Shown piece after piece: positions 51,901 to 62,419 of a stretch of 64,000 bases of DNA. The stretch lies in the NCBI GenBank assembly GCA_029379385.1, contig CM055618.1, forward strand, positions 10,116,134 to 10,180,133. Reading direction: 5' to 3'. A program made the position numbers and the translations under genes. The notes below the pieces were generated by a model. It was not told the DNA's origin. It saw only the letters and a program-made list of their open reading frames with translations, and did no database searches. This DNA is from Quillaja saponaria. Its lineage: Eukaryota > Streptophyta > Magnoliopsida > Fabales > Quillajaceae. Numbering within the stretch: the stretch's first letter is position 1; every line of letters begins with the position of its first letter.

Positions 51901-53846
51901 ATGTCATCCAAGTTTTAGAAGTGTATATCTAGTTAGTCATACGAAATTTTAAATGGCATGAAAGACAACTATAGGCTATAACCTAAAAGACTCAATAGCA
52001 TAACTTTAGAAACTAGACTACAAAAGAATAGCTAGTGGATGAATCCAATCGGTTTGATACGCTGCTTGGTCTTAACTCCTTTTTCCAGCATCAACAGGCC
52101 ATTCTATCTATCAAGTTCCTTTAATCCCTTGAAAGAAACAACTATTCTTTATCTCCATATATTTATTATAACAAGCTAATCCCAAGTCTTATCACCAAAT
52201 TTTGCATGAGAACATCTCCAAAATCCATTTAAAAGTTGTGGAAAGCTCCAAAGTGACAACAAAGAGAACAAGATTGAAAAACCATAGAGCATAACCAAAG
52301 ATTATCAAACAATAACCGTCTCCTTCCATATACAAAAGAATTGTATTCTATGAAGATGTCTGAAGAGTCACAAATCAATAAGAGAAGCCACCTATAAAGA
52401 AGGACTGTCTCAATATAATACATTCCCCTGTTTTTTTATAGAAAAAGAATTTTCATTGAAATAAGAGAAGTACAAGGGGGAAGACATGAAGATAATACAT
52501 GCCCATGATACTGAAGTTCTCTTTAGCTTTTGATGGATAGATCTTTTCTAATTTTCACTTCTGGAAATGAGACAAGCGACTAGTTCTCCTCCAGTACCAA
52601 GCACCTCCTCCCTCTTAAATAAATGAAAGACGCTGAAGTATATATGACATGGAAAGGATTTAAAAGTAATTAATGGTACTATCCTATCAAGATTAGAGAA
52701 GTTATCATTAAGAGGGGATCATACCTTCAAATCAAATGCTTCAAGGATGATTAGCCTCCAATAGAAAAAAACTACTTTATTTATCCATGACAAAGCCATG
52801 TGGCATCTATCTCCATTTTATAGATTAAGATTGTAATTAAACAATGAAGTAAGACTAACTGGAAATTGCCAAAGCAATCCTAAAACCAAGGACATTTTAA
52901 TTAGCCTAAACCATGGATTTCATATGGCCAAATTATTTGGGGCATCCATGGAAGTAAAAAAAAATATATATAAAGGTACTCACTAAAAATAACAAGGAAT
53001 GCTAAAATGTGTTGAGTTAATCATAAATTGGAGAAGCTATAAAGAATAGTGTGTGTGTTTGACTGTTTGTGTCTTTAATTGTATACTTAAATGTGAGTAA
53101 ATGGAATTACATGTGCAGAAATCCAATGGGGATATCATAAACAACTACCAAAGAACCCTGGGCAGGAGCTAATTGGTATACTAAAAGAGAGAGGATACAC
53201 ATACGGACGAAACTTACATGTTTAACAATTAAAACTACAACTTCACACTTCAAGCCACTCGAGATGATTCCACAATAACTATAATGCCACTAAATGTAAA
53301 GCATTAATCCTATCACCCGTCGTAAGCAAGGTATTTTCTTAGGAACAATCAAAAGATGGCTTACGCGTAAATCATTTCAAAATTCCAAATGCCACTTCAA
53401 GCTTCAAAGGTAATGCATCAACTTGACAAGAAGAACATAATAAATATGTAGAACCTCACCTTTTGTACTGATAAGTCAAATTCACGATCCGACCCTTCCT
53501 CTGAAATTCCATCATCGCATGCAGAAACGACATGGGAATTTCCCAAAAGGAGCTGTTCCAACTGGGTTTGTGAGTTGGACAGAGTAGTGGCTTTAGGGTT
53601 TAAAAATGTATCTTGGTTTTCACGAAGCTTGGAGTTGATCAACGCAGCAGTAGTGTAATTAGGTGAGCTGATGACGGAACGTAAACGGTGGTGCGGAGGA
53701 ACGTAAACGCCTCCGTACGACGACGGAGGTGGCATGTCCTTCATTGCTAGAAATTGAAGATATTTTGAGGATTTTAGGGTTTTGGGGTGAGTGGGAGTGG
53801 ACTGGAATTGCAAAGGAGGAGAGGAAGAACGAAGAGAAGAGGACAT
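30174..53846 (-). CDS. DExH-box RNA helicase, DHX36-like, with dsRBD-like tail
   Basis: ATP-dependent RNA helicase of the plant DExH1/DExH3/DExH5 group. Nineteen exons in transcript order: 53846-53460, 49935-49781, 49688-49601, 49293-49048, 47215-47120, 46149-45961, 45834-45675, 45594-45464, 38480-38313, 38229-37957, 37665-37471, 35252-35049, 34875-34806, 34694-34546, 32431-32126, 31371-31312, 31176-31024, 30894-30784, 30638-30174; 1201 aa, all phases consistent. Motif I GETGCGKT 330-337, motif II DEIH 431-434, motif III SAT 463-465, IV-region [10 protein letters not shown], motif [11 protein letters not shown] 649-658, motif VI QRRGRAGR 696-703 (split by an intron). HA2 and OB-fold regions follow, then a dsRNA-binding-like domain near 1112-1178 and a lysine-rich end ([12 protein letters not shown]). 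The S/P/R-rich N-terminus lacks the glycine-rich RGG tract of some relatives and could be an organelle signal; localisation is uncertain. Which paralogue it is cannot be fixed from sequence alone. Complete and apparently functional despite transposon-laden introns. Confidence 0.95.
31767..32095. mobile_element. hAT-like MITE in helicase intron 15
   Basis: Left end TAGGCTCTGTTTAGTGATGG and the reverse complement of the right end (GGTCCTATTTAGTTGCAGAA) are related inverted termini, enclosing about 330 bp rich in TTTCCA/TGGAAA blocks. The termini resemble those of the element at 50822-51345 in the same gene. The right end stops only about 30 bp from the splice donor of exon 15. No clear target duplication was found. 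Confidence 0.45.
33180..33260 (-). repeat. SINE-like fragment with B-box motif
   Basis: On the minus strand the segment contains CCCAAGTTCGAGGCTTAGCA, which includes GTTCGAGGC, a match to the RNA polymerase III B-box consensus, preceded by GCCTCCATGT. No A-box, tail or target duplication could be found, so it is at most a truncated SINE within helicase intron 14. Confidence 0.25.
36131..36730. mobile_element. Inverted-repeat DNA element, family A copy 1
   Basis: Left terminus GGTTGTCAAAATCGAGATTT and right terminus, read on the other strand, GGTTGTCAAAATCTCGATTC: 14 identical terminal bases and further similarity inward. Internal sequence is AT-rich with GATCGTAA/TTACGATC-type motifs near both ends (AAGATCGGATCGTAAAATC and GGATCGTAAGATTTTAC). 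It lies in helicase intron 11. A second member is at 42361-43269. No obvious target duplication and no coding capacity. Confidence 0.65.
36912..36970. repeat. (ACC)n followed by a long A-run
   Basis: About seven ACC triplets, then an uninterrupted run of about 32 A residues. On the minus strand this reads as T-run then (GGT)n, inside helicase intron 11. An open frame across it is a low-complexity artefact. Confidence 0.85.
37030..37160. repeat. 81-bp tandem duplication
   Basis: A block beginning ACCTCCCC.ACATGAATATT and continuing through TTCAAAGGATCATATGTTTT occurs at about 37030 and again at about 37110, offset 80-81 bp, nearly identical over 45 bases. It is intronic. Confidence 0.8.
40531..41579. 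mobile_element. TIR DNA element, 1049 bp, 8-bp near-match TSD
   Basis: The left end CTATGAAGCATGGGTATTGA and the inverted right end TTATGAAGCACGGGTACTTC are clearly related. Flanks GTTAAAAT (40523-40530) and GTTAAAAC (41580-41587) match at 7 of 8, as for a hAT-type 8-bp duplication, although a Mutator-type origin is not excluded. The interior has CGGTACGGTA repeats near the left end, (TA)n at about 40668, and an A/G-rich region giving spurious F/L-rich frames on the minus strand. No transposase is seen, so it is non-autonomous. Confidence 0.55.
41588..41856 (-). mobile_element. LTR-like fragment (possible solo LTR)
   Basis: Read on the minus strand it starts TGTTGGATAATTATGACTTG, a typical LTR beginning. 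About 60 bases on it has a strong TATA motif, CCTATATATAAAGGC, and then a leader-like pyrimidine-rich region containing TTCTTTCTTTTGTTGG. No second LTR, primer-binding site or gag-pol frame is visible nearby. The end adjoining the element at 40531-41579 is not defined. Confidence 0.4.
42062..42135 (+). repeat. Non-LTR-type 3' tail, same family as repeat at 622
   Basis: CTTAGGAGGACTTCTTGTCC followed by TTCTTTCTTTCTCAATAAAA and a T/A-rich end. The first 20 bases are identical to the unit at 623. The AATAAA plus trailing A/T looks like a retrotransposed 3' end. Confidence 0.5.
42361..43269. mobile_element. Inverted-repeat DNA element, family A copy 2
   Basis: Left terminus GTTGTCAAGATCAAGATATT and inverted right terminus GTTGTCAAAATCACTAGTTA, with GATCGTAAGATC motifs inside both ends, as in the copy at 36131-36730. 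The interior differs and is longer (909 bp in total). It lies in intron 8 of the helicase gene. No target duplication or transposase is evident. Confidence 0.6.
43927..45013. mobile_element. Mutator-like element with perfect 9-bp TSD
   Basis: TTCTAGACC at 43918-43926 is repeated exactly at 45014-45022, and the enclosed 1087 bp starts AAGGTACAAAAAGTCGTGTC and ends (inverse) CAAGGAATTAAAATTCGTTT, giving AAGG-type related termini. Both subterminal regions share TCG-rich motifs such as CGATTCGG and CGTTTCGA. A 9-bp duplication is characteristic of Mutator-like elements. The only open frame (44060-44290, minus) is short and unrecognised, so it is a non-autonomous element. Confidence 0.7.
47251..47445. 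repeat. 101-bp tandem duplication
   Basis: Two adjacent copies begin ACACAATCTT at 47251 and 47352. They share AAGGTTTTAGAACCTGACAA, GATAGTTTAAAC and ATTATCCAGAGTTCCAG. The second copy lacks about 8 bases. It sits just upstream, in transcript sense, of helicase exon 5, within intron 4. Confidence 0.85.
50822..51345. mobile_element. hAT-like MITE, 524 bp
   Basis: Left end TAGGGCCTATTTAGTTATGG and inverted right end TAGGGGCGTATTTAATTACA are related. The subterminal region is rich in GGAAAA, TTTCCATTCC and TTTCCA blocks, which can pair. It is similar in style to the element at 31767-32095. No coding capacity; the target duplication is not clear. Confidence 0.55.
51410..51510 (-). mobile_element. 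Non-LTR retrotransposon-type 3' tail
   Basis: On the minus strand: CCTCCTTGTACCTTTCCCCT, then TTATTTTCTTAACAAAATTCC and an A-rich end. This is the style of the 3' ends of plant LINE/SINE copies. A second, similar minus-strand tail lies at about 52425-52500. The upstream body is not recognisable. Confidence 0.4.
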
Positions 53847-54070
53847 GCAGAGTCAAACGGTATCGTTTTTAACGCCTCCAAGTGGTAACGGTTGTTAAGG
53901 TGTTACCGTTCTGTTTGTTTCCTGAGAAAAGTTGGTGAAGACTAGTGAAAAGCACTGATAATAAAGAGATGGTGATCAGCTACACTGTAGCTCGAAACTG
54001 GTCTCCGGAAACATCAGAGTGTCAAACTGTCACGAATATTGGCGCGTGCCAAATTTATTGTTTACAGCAT
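53847..54070 (-). promoter_or_regulatory. Helicase gene 5' flank with E2F-like site
   Basis: GC-richer DNA directly upstream of the helicase ATG. At about 54039-54052 there is a near-palindrome TTGGCGCGTGCCAA containing ATTGGCGC, a match to the E2F consensus WTTSSCSS, about 190 bases before the start codon. No clear TATA box was identified. Regulation by E2F is inference. Confidence 0.3.
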
Positions 54071-54119
54071 CAGCAGCTTTCGAATTCTCACGCCATCTAG
54101 TCTCATTTTCGCAAACTAA

Positions 54120-55752
54120 AATGGAATAGTTTGGAATAGTAAATTTTTCTAATTCGAATACTTGTACGTGAATAGTAATTTCAACATAAATTAAAATTTA
54201 ATTTTGAATTCATATATAATTTCAAATATTCAGATTCGAATTTGAATAAAATTTTAAATTTGAACTATAATTCTACTTTTGAAAGTATTTTAATAAATAA
54301 TTAATTAATTAATTAACAAAAAAAATTTTACTTAATTTTTTAATACAAAATATTTTATTTTGAATTCGGATTCGAATATTTTATTAAATTATTTTTAAAT
54401 ATTAAATCGAATAATTCATTATCCATATTCAAATTCAAATTTTTAAATTTGAATATTCCGGTTCAAATTTCGTGGTAATTAGGATGATAGTGGGAGGGCA
54501 ACTAACTAATTTTGTTAAATTCTACACAAATAATCAAGTAAAGCAAAATTCTTCAGGTAATAACTTTAGTTAACTATTAGGCAAAATAACATCTATTGTA
54601 ATTATTATATTTTATTTAAAAATTTTAATTTATTTTGATCCAAAAATTTTAAAATGTTTTCAATGTCTTTCTCTTTCTAATATTATTAGTTTTTTTTGTT
54701 GTATGTGACATAAAATATTATTTTTTAATATATTTATACTTTGTTGAAAAAATAAAATTACATATATTTTTCATAAAATAATATTTTTCTAACAATTTTA
54801 TTAGTCTCACTCTCTCTTATTCCTGTCTCACTTCCCTCCCTATGATTTACAATTCTTTAAAAACAGTATCAATGTTGACAATTTAACTCATAAATCATTT
54901 AAAATAGAGATTAGATAAATTTCTTAAATTTTTTAAATTGTTCAATTTATGGCAACCATAAATGTCATGATTGTTAGAGAGAATGATACGAGAAATTAGT
55001 GAATAGTGAGAGAAAAGATGAATGAGAATTTTATTTTTTTGGTCAACTAAACACACTTGACAAAAAATATTTTATTTTAATGATTCAAAATGATAAAACA
55101 GTATTAAATTGAATTGGACCATTGTCGCGACCACGTAATCTCACTTGCGCTGGTCCCCCACCATTGGATACCAACCCAACAACATAGAGTAGATGAATGT
55201 CATACATGCAGCGTCAAATTTAAATTTCCACGAACAATATTGTAGATTTAGTCTAATTTCTCTTCACAAAACATTTCAATACACCCAGAGTGATTAATTA
55301 TTTGTAATAACAAGAACTTGCAAGAAAAAAATCATTTCAATACGCCAAGAACGTACGACATGTATGGTTAAGGAATTATATGAACTTTTGCACCAAAAAG
55401 ATAATCTTATAAACATGGTTAACTAGACATGCATTTGTATTTTTTGTTTTTCGTTTTTATAGTTATTATCGTCAGTTAGAAGCTCTTTATTTCCACAAAT
55501 TGCTAGTAACAAGTGTATACGACCAAACTGCCCAGATGAGCAATAACACCTTGAAGCCAACAATTACGAGATAGACTACGAAATAGCCACTACCAAAATT
55601 AGTGCGTACGCATAGACAAGACAAACTTCAAATTAACTTGATAAGCTATTATGAATTTCATGATTACAACGAAATAAACATAATTTTTTGCCTTTTACTA
55701 ATACCTCCACCTCCTGGAATAGACTAAGCAAAAATTAATCTTTCTCGCAGGT
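54120..55752. other. AT-rich spacer between helicase and aldolase genes
   Basis: The first 360 bp repeat the words TTCGAAT, TTGAAT and AAATTTGAA many times on both strands, a self-complementary low-complexity block (54160-54480) that may be an old DNA-transposon remnant. The remainder is AT-rich without a supported gene. The two flanking genes are in tandem on the minus strand, so this holds the helicase promoter and the aldolase 3' end. Confidence 0.5.
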
Positions 55753-55758
55753 TTTATT
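55753..55758 (-). terminator. Probable aldolase polyadenylation signal
   Basis: AATAAA on the minus strand, about 150 nt after the aldolase stop codon at 55911-55913. Position and consensus only. Confidence 0.4.
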
Positions 55759-55910
55759 CAAGTTCAATCTCAAGAACAAAGGTTTAAAAGAAATTGCACA
55801 AGTTTATCCAAGTTTCATTAGCAACCATAGCAAACATGGACCAATAATAGTGAGAATATTGCCTAACTGTGGAACGAAGGCAGGAGGCACAAGATATCAT
55901 CAACTTTAGC

Positions 55911-58900
55911 TTAGTAGCTATAGTCCTTGACAAACATTCCTTTATTGGCTTCCTCACTTTCACCATCAGCAGAGTATCTTCCAAGCTGAGCCAAGGAATT
56001 TGCTTTTGCACGAACCAAAAGTGCCTTCTGAGCAGCTTCGAAATTCTCAGGACGCCCTTGCCATGTCTTAAGTACAGTGTTTTGAAGTGCACGAGCATAT
56101 GAGAAGGAAACATGCCATGGGTTGGGAGTTTGGTTCATTGCATTAAGATTCAATGTTGCTTCCACTTCAGATTGCCCCCCAGACAAAAACTGATAATTAC
56201 AGCAAAGCACATAAATTTCAATATAAAATGCAAAGATGGACAAAATATAAACAAGACGGAGATAGATCCACCACTTTGTAAAAAAAACAATTTGCTTGCC
56301 ACAATAATTAGGAACTGGGGCCAGTTAGGTTACCTTCCTGTTGCAGCCACAAAATATATTTCCCACCAGTTAAGATACAATCAAGGAAATAATGGAAACA
56401 AAATTAACCAAGGATTGGCACAGTTCCAACAGTAAATCATTAAATTACTAGAAGTACACTTGTCAAGAGCAAGCAATGAGATATCATTTTTTTTTTTTTT
56501 AATTTAATAAAGATTGAGATAGATGTACCATGATTCCGGGAACTGCAGGGGGAACTCTTCTTTTGAGAACTGTAAGTGTGTACTTAGCAATGGTCTCTGG
56601 AGAAGCCTTTTGCTTGTGCTCAGCCCCTGGGGTTACCATGCTAGGCTTAAGCAAAATTCCTTCAAAGAAGACATTGTTTTCAGCCAAGTAGTAGAATACT
56701 TCTGCCCAAACTTTCTCTGCCACTTCTAGTGTCCTCTCAATTGGGTGATCCCCATCAAGAAGAATTTCAGGTTCCACAATTGGAACAAGACCATTGTCCT
56801 GCATATATATAGTGGCTATATTGATTGAACATTGAAATTTGATATAGAAAATCAAAAAGCAATTTGAAAATTTAGTTTAAAAAGTAATTCTGCTTATTTA
56901 TTAAATAAGCTATTTAATTTTAATCGGATTATTCAATATAATGTCAGCAGTACTACATGAGATACTCACCACACATTCCAACAAAACCTTTTTTAGGACA
57001 ATACAAGAAATTAATAATGTATTTAACAACTAAGATCAAGCATTAACCCCAAGAAAGATTGTTTAACTAGTAACAATCACATGAAGATAGAACTTGAACA
57101 GTCTTACTGTATGAATGATCATCTAAGAATTTCAGCAAACATGAATTTCAAACATTAAGAAGATTCTCATATAAAATTGCAGGTTCTACAAGGGTGCAAG
57201 TAAAGTTATGGCAATTAATTTTTATCAGTTGTAAGAAGAAAATTATGCTAATTTTTTTATTTCAGAGTTTTCTCAACTTATCCAGAAGCCAACATATGCT
57301 GAAATTTTTTCTCCTTCAGTACATGGTCTGACCAAAAGCCACACCCCATCCCTTACAAAAATACAAAAATGAAGTCATACCTGAGAAATTGCAGCATAAC
57401 GAGCAAGTCCCCATGCAGCTTCCTTAACAGCCAGTGCAGAAGGACCACAGGGAATGCTAACTACAGTCCTCCTGTTTATCACCAAAAATAAATAAATAAA
57501 TCAACAGCCACAACAGAATTGAACCTTAATGTCATCTTTAGTGCATCTACCAAGAAGAAAGTTTCACAGGAACTTTCCAAAGCAAAAATGAAAGAAAAAG
57601 AAAAAAGGGCTTACCACTTAGCAAATCGAGCACCTTGCTTATAGTATTCCGCAGATCTTGAAGCCAGTCCATCTAAACCTTGGCACCAAGATTCATTATT
57701 TGACCCTGGTAGCGGGACCAAACCCTAAAATGCAAAAGTAGATACATGACTACAATGTCAATCAATGAAACAAATGTTATGTCACGAAACGTAACAAAGA
57801 ATTACTTATTTACTGATAGACAGCAGACCTTATCAACTTTGATCCCCGGGACAATGTTCTCCTCACGCATGCAATCCACAAACTTCTTTCCATCGGTTGT
57901 TGACTGGTAAAGTGTCTCCTCAAAAAGAATGGAACCAGAAATGTATTCACCAAGGCCAGGAGTTGTTAGCAATAGCTGTCTGTAAGCCTGGCGATTGGCT
58001 TCAGTGTTGTCCAAGCCGATGGATGCTAATCTCTTCCCAGCAGTTGCATTTGACTCATCAATGGCAAGGATACCACGACCAGGAGACGCAATGATTTTCT
58101 ATAACATTAAAAAGAAATCCAAATCAAATAAATTAATATCCTTTGAGTTTTGACAAAACTTGAATCAACAATCAAGCACACAAGAAGCAATCGTGGAATC
58201 TTTCAAGACACTTTGAGTCTCTTTATGCTCTCCAAAATACATTATTTGGACACTCCGTATGAAGATGGCAACAAATCCATAAAGTGAAAATTTCATGGAC
58301 AAATCCTCTAAGGAAGACATGTTCTACAAGGAAAGAATGATTAAAAAAAAAATCACTTATTGATAACCCAGCATCACAAACAGAGTAAGGAATGTCCACC
58401 AATAGCACTGGAAAGTCTCTCTCTTACACCCAAGAACAGGACCAGATTAAGGATGCCAGTATCCTTAAAAACCAACTAACCCAACAGGCATTGAATTGGA
58501 TAAACAACTTCTGAACAAAGGGGCAATAAACGAGTTAACTTAGAAACTGGAAATATAGGTCTCTTTATTTGTAGAGAAAAACTTTCCACTACTCTTAAAT
58601 TATCATTACTCGCTGATATTTAATGGGTCGTGGGAAACACCTGCAATATATTTTTTGTAGTCTGTCATCTATAAAAGTTTTCTAAACCTCAGAAATAAAT
58701 AATAGACTCAATCATGTCTAGATTTAAGCAGTCTTCCACGCAATTATTTAGAGATGAAAAATGGACACAAACTAACCAAGGCCATAATCTTATCTCTTTT
58801 TTAGAAAATCCAGCTAGAGAAACACAGCAATTATAAAACATATCAGAATTACTTAATCACAAAGAAGGGAAAAGAAAAGCATGTAATCCTGGAATCAAAT

Positions 58901-59303
58901 TATTTACACTAAAACCCAATAACAGAAAAAATATATAAATAAATTAATCAACCAAATAACCTGAAACTACATAATTATGCAAAAGTTGATTTAAGCTTTA
59001 CATTCAGTATTCAAACACAACAAAGCGAAATTCAATCAAATCAGAAAGTAAGAAACATAGATATCACGATCCAATAAAAAATAAAAACAATATATGCGAA
59101 TGAATACATGAAAACTCATGCGAGTGAAAAAGAAAACTAACAGCGGTTTGGACGAGTTCGTCAGTGTAAGACCCGGCGCGGATCGGGATAGAGACTCGGC
59201 GAGTGGCTAAACGAGTGGACGATCCGTGACGTTGACTGAAAGACTGCTGTCCGATCCACTGCGATGATAACGAGTTAAGCTTGGCGAAGCTTGCAGAGGC
59301 CAT
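55911..59303 (-). CDS. FBA: Class I fructose-bisphosphate aldolase, plastid
   Basis: Reversible condensation of dihydroxyacetone phosphate with glyceraldehyde 3-phosphate (and with erythrose 4-phosphate) in the Calvin cycle and plastid glycolysis. Six exons in transcript order: 59303-59142, 58098-57829, 57724-57615, 57471-57381, 56798-56529, 56189-55911; 393 aa, all phases consistent. The N-terminus [15 protein letters not shown].. through about residue 45 (RRVSIPIR) is a serine-rich plastid transit peptide of the usual type. Catalytic residues expected of class I aldolase are present: D68 in [15 protein letters not shown]180 in GARFAKWR, E220/E222 in [13 protein letters not shown] and the Schiff-base lysine K262 in [13 protein letters not shown]. 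The C-terminus ends GMFVKDYSY with the conserved final tyrosine; plastid relatives usually end MFVKGYTY, so G-to-D is a small departure. The frame is open upstream of 59303 but has no ATG there, which fixes the start. Complete and apparently functional. Confidence 0.97.
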
Positions 59304-60263
59304 GGCTTCTATATCAACAGCAAAGAAAGGGGCGTCTGATTGTTTTGCAAAGAAAATTGCTTTCACAGTTGGTTGTGAAAATTTATGTTTTTCTAGTCCG
59401 TTTGGGGGTAGGTAGACGGTAGGCCTGACCAGCAGCCTTAATAGTTAACAGAACGTGAGAGTGAGCCATCAGCTAATAAGTTGCTTTCCTCGGGGAGTCC
59501 GCAGAATTGGTAATAAGACAATGAAAATGCGGGAATACCAAACAGTCCCTATCGCCTTGTGCTGCCAGCAAATTATCAGGTGTGCCCTTTAATTTAATGA
59601 CCATGTTATTCTTTTTGACTCGTAATATGTGTGGTATGTGATAATACTGATTGTGCATACGTAACATATAAGGAACTAATTTAAATTGTAATTACAATTA
59701 TTAATATTTTATTAATATTATAATATGTTACTATATGTAGTTATAATAATAATTGTTGACATAATTATTTGATTAATATTTTGACCCGTAATATATTTTT
59801 ATTAGTCACTATATTTTATAAAAAAAAGACTGAAACTCAAATATAAATTAAATTATTCTCTCATACCTTAAATTTTTTTACAACTTTTTTACTCAAAAAA
59901 AGATATTGAATATTGAAACTATTAAAAAAAATGTATGTTTTGAAATGCTTTTGCAAAAAGTTACTGTCAAAAAAATTATTTAGATATCAAAAGTATTTAT
60001 ATAAAAATATTTTCAAAACAAGTTATTAAAAAAATATTTCAAAACATACCCCTTTTTAGTAACTTCAATACTCAATATCTCATTTAAATAAATACAATCA
60101 AATAAGTTTTTATATGTCACAGCATTTTTACATTAACTTATTCAAATTTTTCTTCAACTTTTTATACAGCACTTTTTAACAATTCTATAAGAAAAATATT
60201 TTTACTTATAATGCTTTTACATACAACTTAACCAAACAAATTATATATATGATGAATTATTTA
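59304..60263. other. Aldolase 5' flank and AT-rich DNA
   Basis: The first 150 bases (GC-richer) form the aldolase 5' UTR and proximal promoter on the minus strand. A clear TATA box was not identified. Beyond about 59650 the sequence is A/T low-complexity with no gene. Confidence 0.5.
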
Positions 60264-60990
60264 GGGTCAATTATATTTTACTCCCATGAACTATCACTCA
60301 TTTTACAATAACCTTGATAAATTATTCAATTAGGCAAATAGTCCCCTTATTTGAGTCATAATTAGAAAATAATCCCTACTCATCCAAATTAGTCATTAAA
60401 TCTCACAAATTAACTTATAAAAGACTAAACTATCATTCTTCTTTTTTTAATATCTTTAACTTCCTATCTCTTGTTTCTTTTTATCTTTTATTTTTCTAGA
60501 AATTAAAATCTTCATACTTATCTAATTTTAGCATATTCTTTAATAGTTGTAATACATTAATAAAAAAATAAAATTTTGATGAAAATATTATCATCAAAAC
60601 GCAAATTGAAACAACTTTATAATTTCTATAAATGAGAAAAATAATATTAGTAAATCTATTGATAATTTAAATATTATGACAAGAAAATATAAATTATGAA
60701 AGATTCAAATATTATTTATGTATGCTAAAATTGAATAAATGTAAAAACTTTATTTCCATACAAAATGAATATAAAAATATGTAAAGAGCAGAAAAAGATA
60801 TAAAAAAAATTATAATGAGAGTAATTTAGTCTTTTACAAGTTAATTTGCTAGATTTAATGGCTAATTTGGATGAGTGTGGGTTATTTGTTAATTGTAACT
60901 TAAATAAGGGAGTTATGTTCCTAATTTAATAGTTCATAAGACTTATTGCAAAACGAGTGATAGTTCATAGGATTAAAGTACAATTGACTT
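60264..60990. mobile_element. Long-inverted-repeat element, 727 bp
   Basis: The left arm (60264 to about 60440) and the inverted right arm (about 60812-60990) align almost end to end: GTCAATT, TGAACTATCACTC, TTTTACAATAA/TTTTGCAATAA, CCCTTATTT.AGT, ACTCATCCAAATTAG.CATTAAATCT, CAAATTAACTT.TAAAAGACTAAA. Arms are about 175 bp and roughly 80 percent alike. Flanks AATTATTTA and TATTATCTA (offset by one base) match at 7 of 9, a possible decayed 9-bp duplication. The centre is AT-rich and non-coding. This is a Mutator-like or foldback MITE. Confidence 0.75.
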
Positions 60991-61299
60991 ATTATCTAAA
61001 TAAAAATTTAATTAAACATTTCTTTTACTTAAAATAGAATTTCAAGTTTTAATAAATGAATAGTTACTTGAGTTTATTTGGATAGTAAGAAGGGATGACA
61101 TTATATATATATATAAATGAAGAAATAAAAAAAAATATGAATATGGCATTCAAACTTTTCAAATAAGTGGGTCTTAAATATGTAATATTTATTATACACT
61201 AACACGAGTTTGCTTTTTTTTTTTTTTAACTGAACTTATTTTTTTAATCTATTTTTTTGTTTTTTCAATCTCTTTTTATATTTATTATAAAAATTATTA

Positions 61300-61575
61300 A
61301 ATTTAATAAGGATCAAAATGATAAAAATATAAAATTTTAAGGTTCAAAATATAAATGTTTTAAATTTTGAAGGGCCACAGTGATATATTTATAATTCTTA
61401 AAGGTTTTAGCGTGATTTTCTCAAAATCTTGCAGGGACCAGGATAATAAAAGCATAACTATCAAGGGTTAGAGTATATGTTATCCAAAATCTTGTAAGGG
61501 CCAAAATGATAAAAATATATGTTAAGGGTTAGAGTAAGATTTTTCAAAATCCAGTAAGGGTCATGCCCTTACATG
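61300..61575. repeat. Degenerate tandem array, unit about 65 bp
   Basis: Repeated words in the same order: TCAAAATCTTGCAGGGACCA, TCCAAAATCTTGTAAGGGCC and CAAAATCCAGTAAGGGTCAT at about 61422, 61485 and 61547, each followed in the first two by ATAATAAAAGCATA/ATGATAAAAATATA and AAGGGTTAGAGTA. Weaker copies precede them (AAGGATCAAAATGATAAAAA at about 61308). The wording resembles the ends of long-inverted-repeat elements, but no partner arm was found. Confidence 0.6.
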
Positions 61576-62419
61576 TCTCTTTGTGGTTCCACCACCGTAT
61601 TTGACGGTTTTCATTATCCTTTTTCACATCTGCTCCTCACAACATTAATATTAAAGATTTGAATGGAACCCACCCAAAAAATTAGCTCATAGTACAAAGA
61701 AGTTAATAAAATTGTTGGAGAGGGAGGAAGTGATGTGGAAGCAAAGATCCCTAGTTCATTTGATTGCTGAGAAATTTTTTCGAGAAGAGGTCAAAGATGC
61801 TATTTTTCAAATGTTTCCAACCACATCTTGATGGTTTACCGACCCTTTTTTATTAGAAATTATGGGATGTGGTAGGTTAATGGGGAAATATGCATGCAGC
61901 AATACAAGTAACTCATATTGTACTGGTTTTGAAGACACTGAATCCATGTCATATATCATAATTTCCTTTGTGCAGAAGGATTATCTGCGTTACTTGGACA
62001 ACAATGGAGGCTTGGAAGGTTGAGTGAAGTTCATGTTAGTAAAAAATAAATAATTAAGAATTATATGATTTTAACGATTATATCTTTTACAAAAATAAAT
62101 ATAAATTACTGGATTTGTTTGGATTATGTCAGGTGTACTAGTTTTTGAAATCATGAACCAATCAAATCTAATAACACATTAGTAGAAAAATCCAGACCAA
62201 TCTAATCAAGCAACAATATCTCTAATTTGATCCAACCGGTTTAAATCGGATTGGATTGGGCCATTTATACCTTTAATATAAGCCGCGAATCATATTATTA
62301 GGCAGGAAGGAATTAGAAAGATGATTAATTTGGTGGATAGGTGATGGAGCTTTAGTTCAAATTTGGAAGGATCGATCGATGGATTCCGGTATAATGCATG
62401 GAATTTAAGATAGTGTGAA

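Larger units (their letters stand above)
49936..53459 (-). other. Helicase intron 1 (3.5 kb) with transposon remnants
   Basis: It separates the N-terminal exon (ending DLSVQK) from the exon starting GACPYND. It contains a hAT-like MITE (50822-51345) and two minus-strand non-LTR-type 3' tails (about 51410-51510 and 52425-52500). The rest is AT-rich with no gene seen. Confidence 0.8.

Noticed and set aside
59304..59366. N-terminal extension of the aldolase by 21 residues
   Set aside because: The frame is open but the upstream codon is GTG, not ATG. The ATG at 59303 gives the normal transit peptide.
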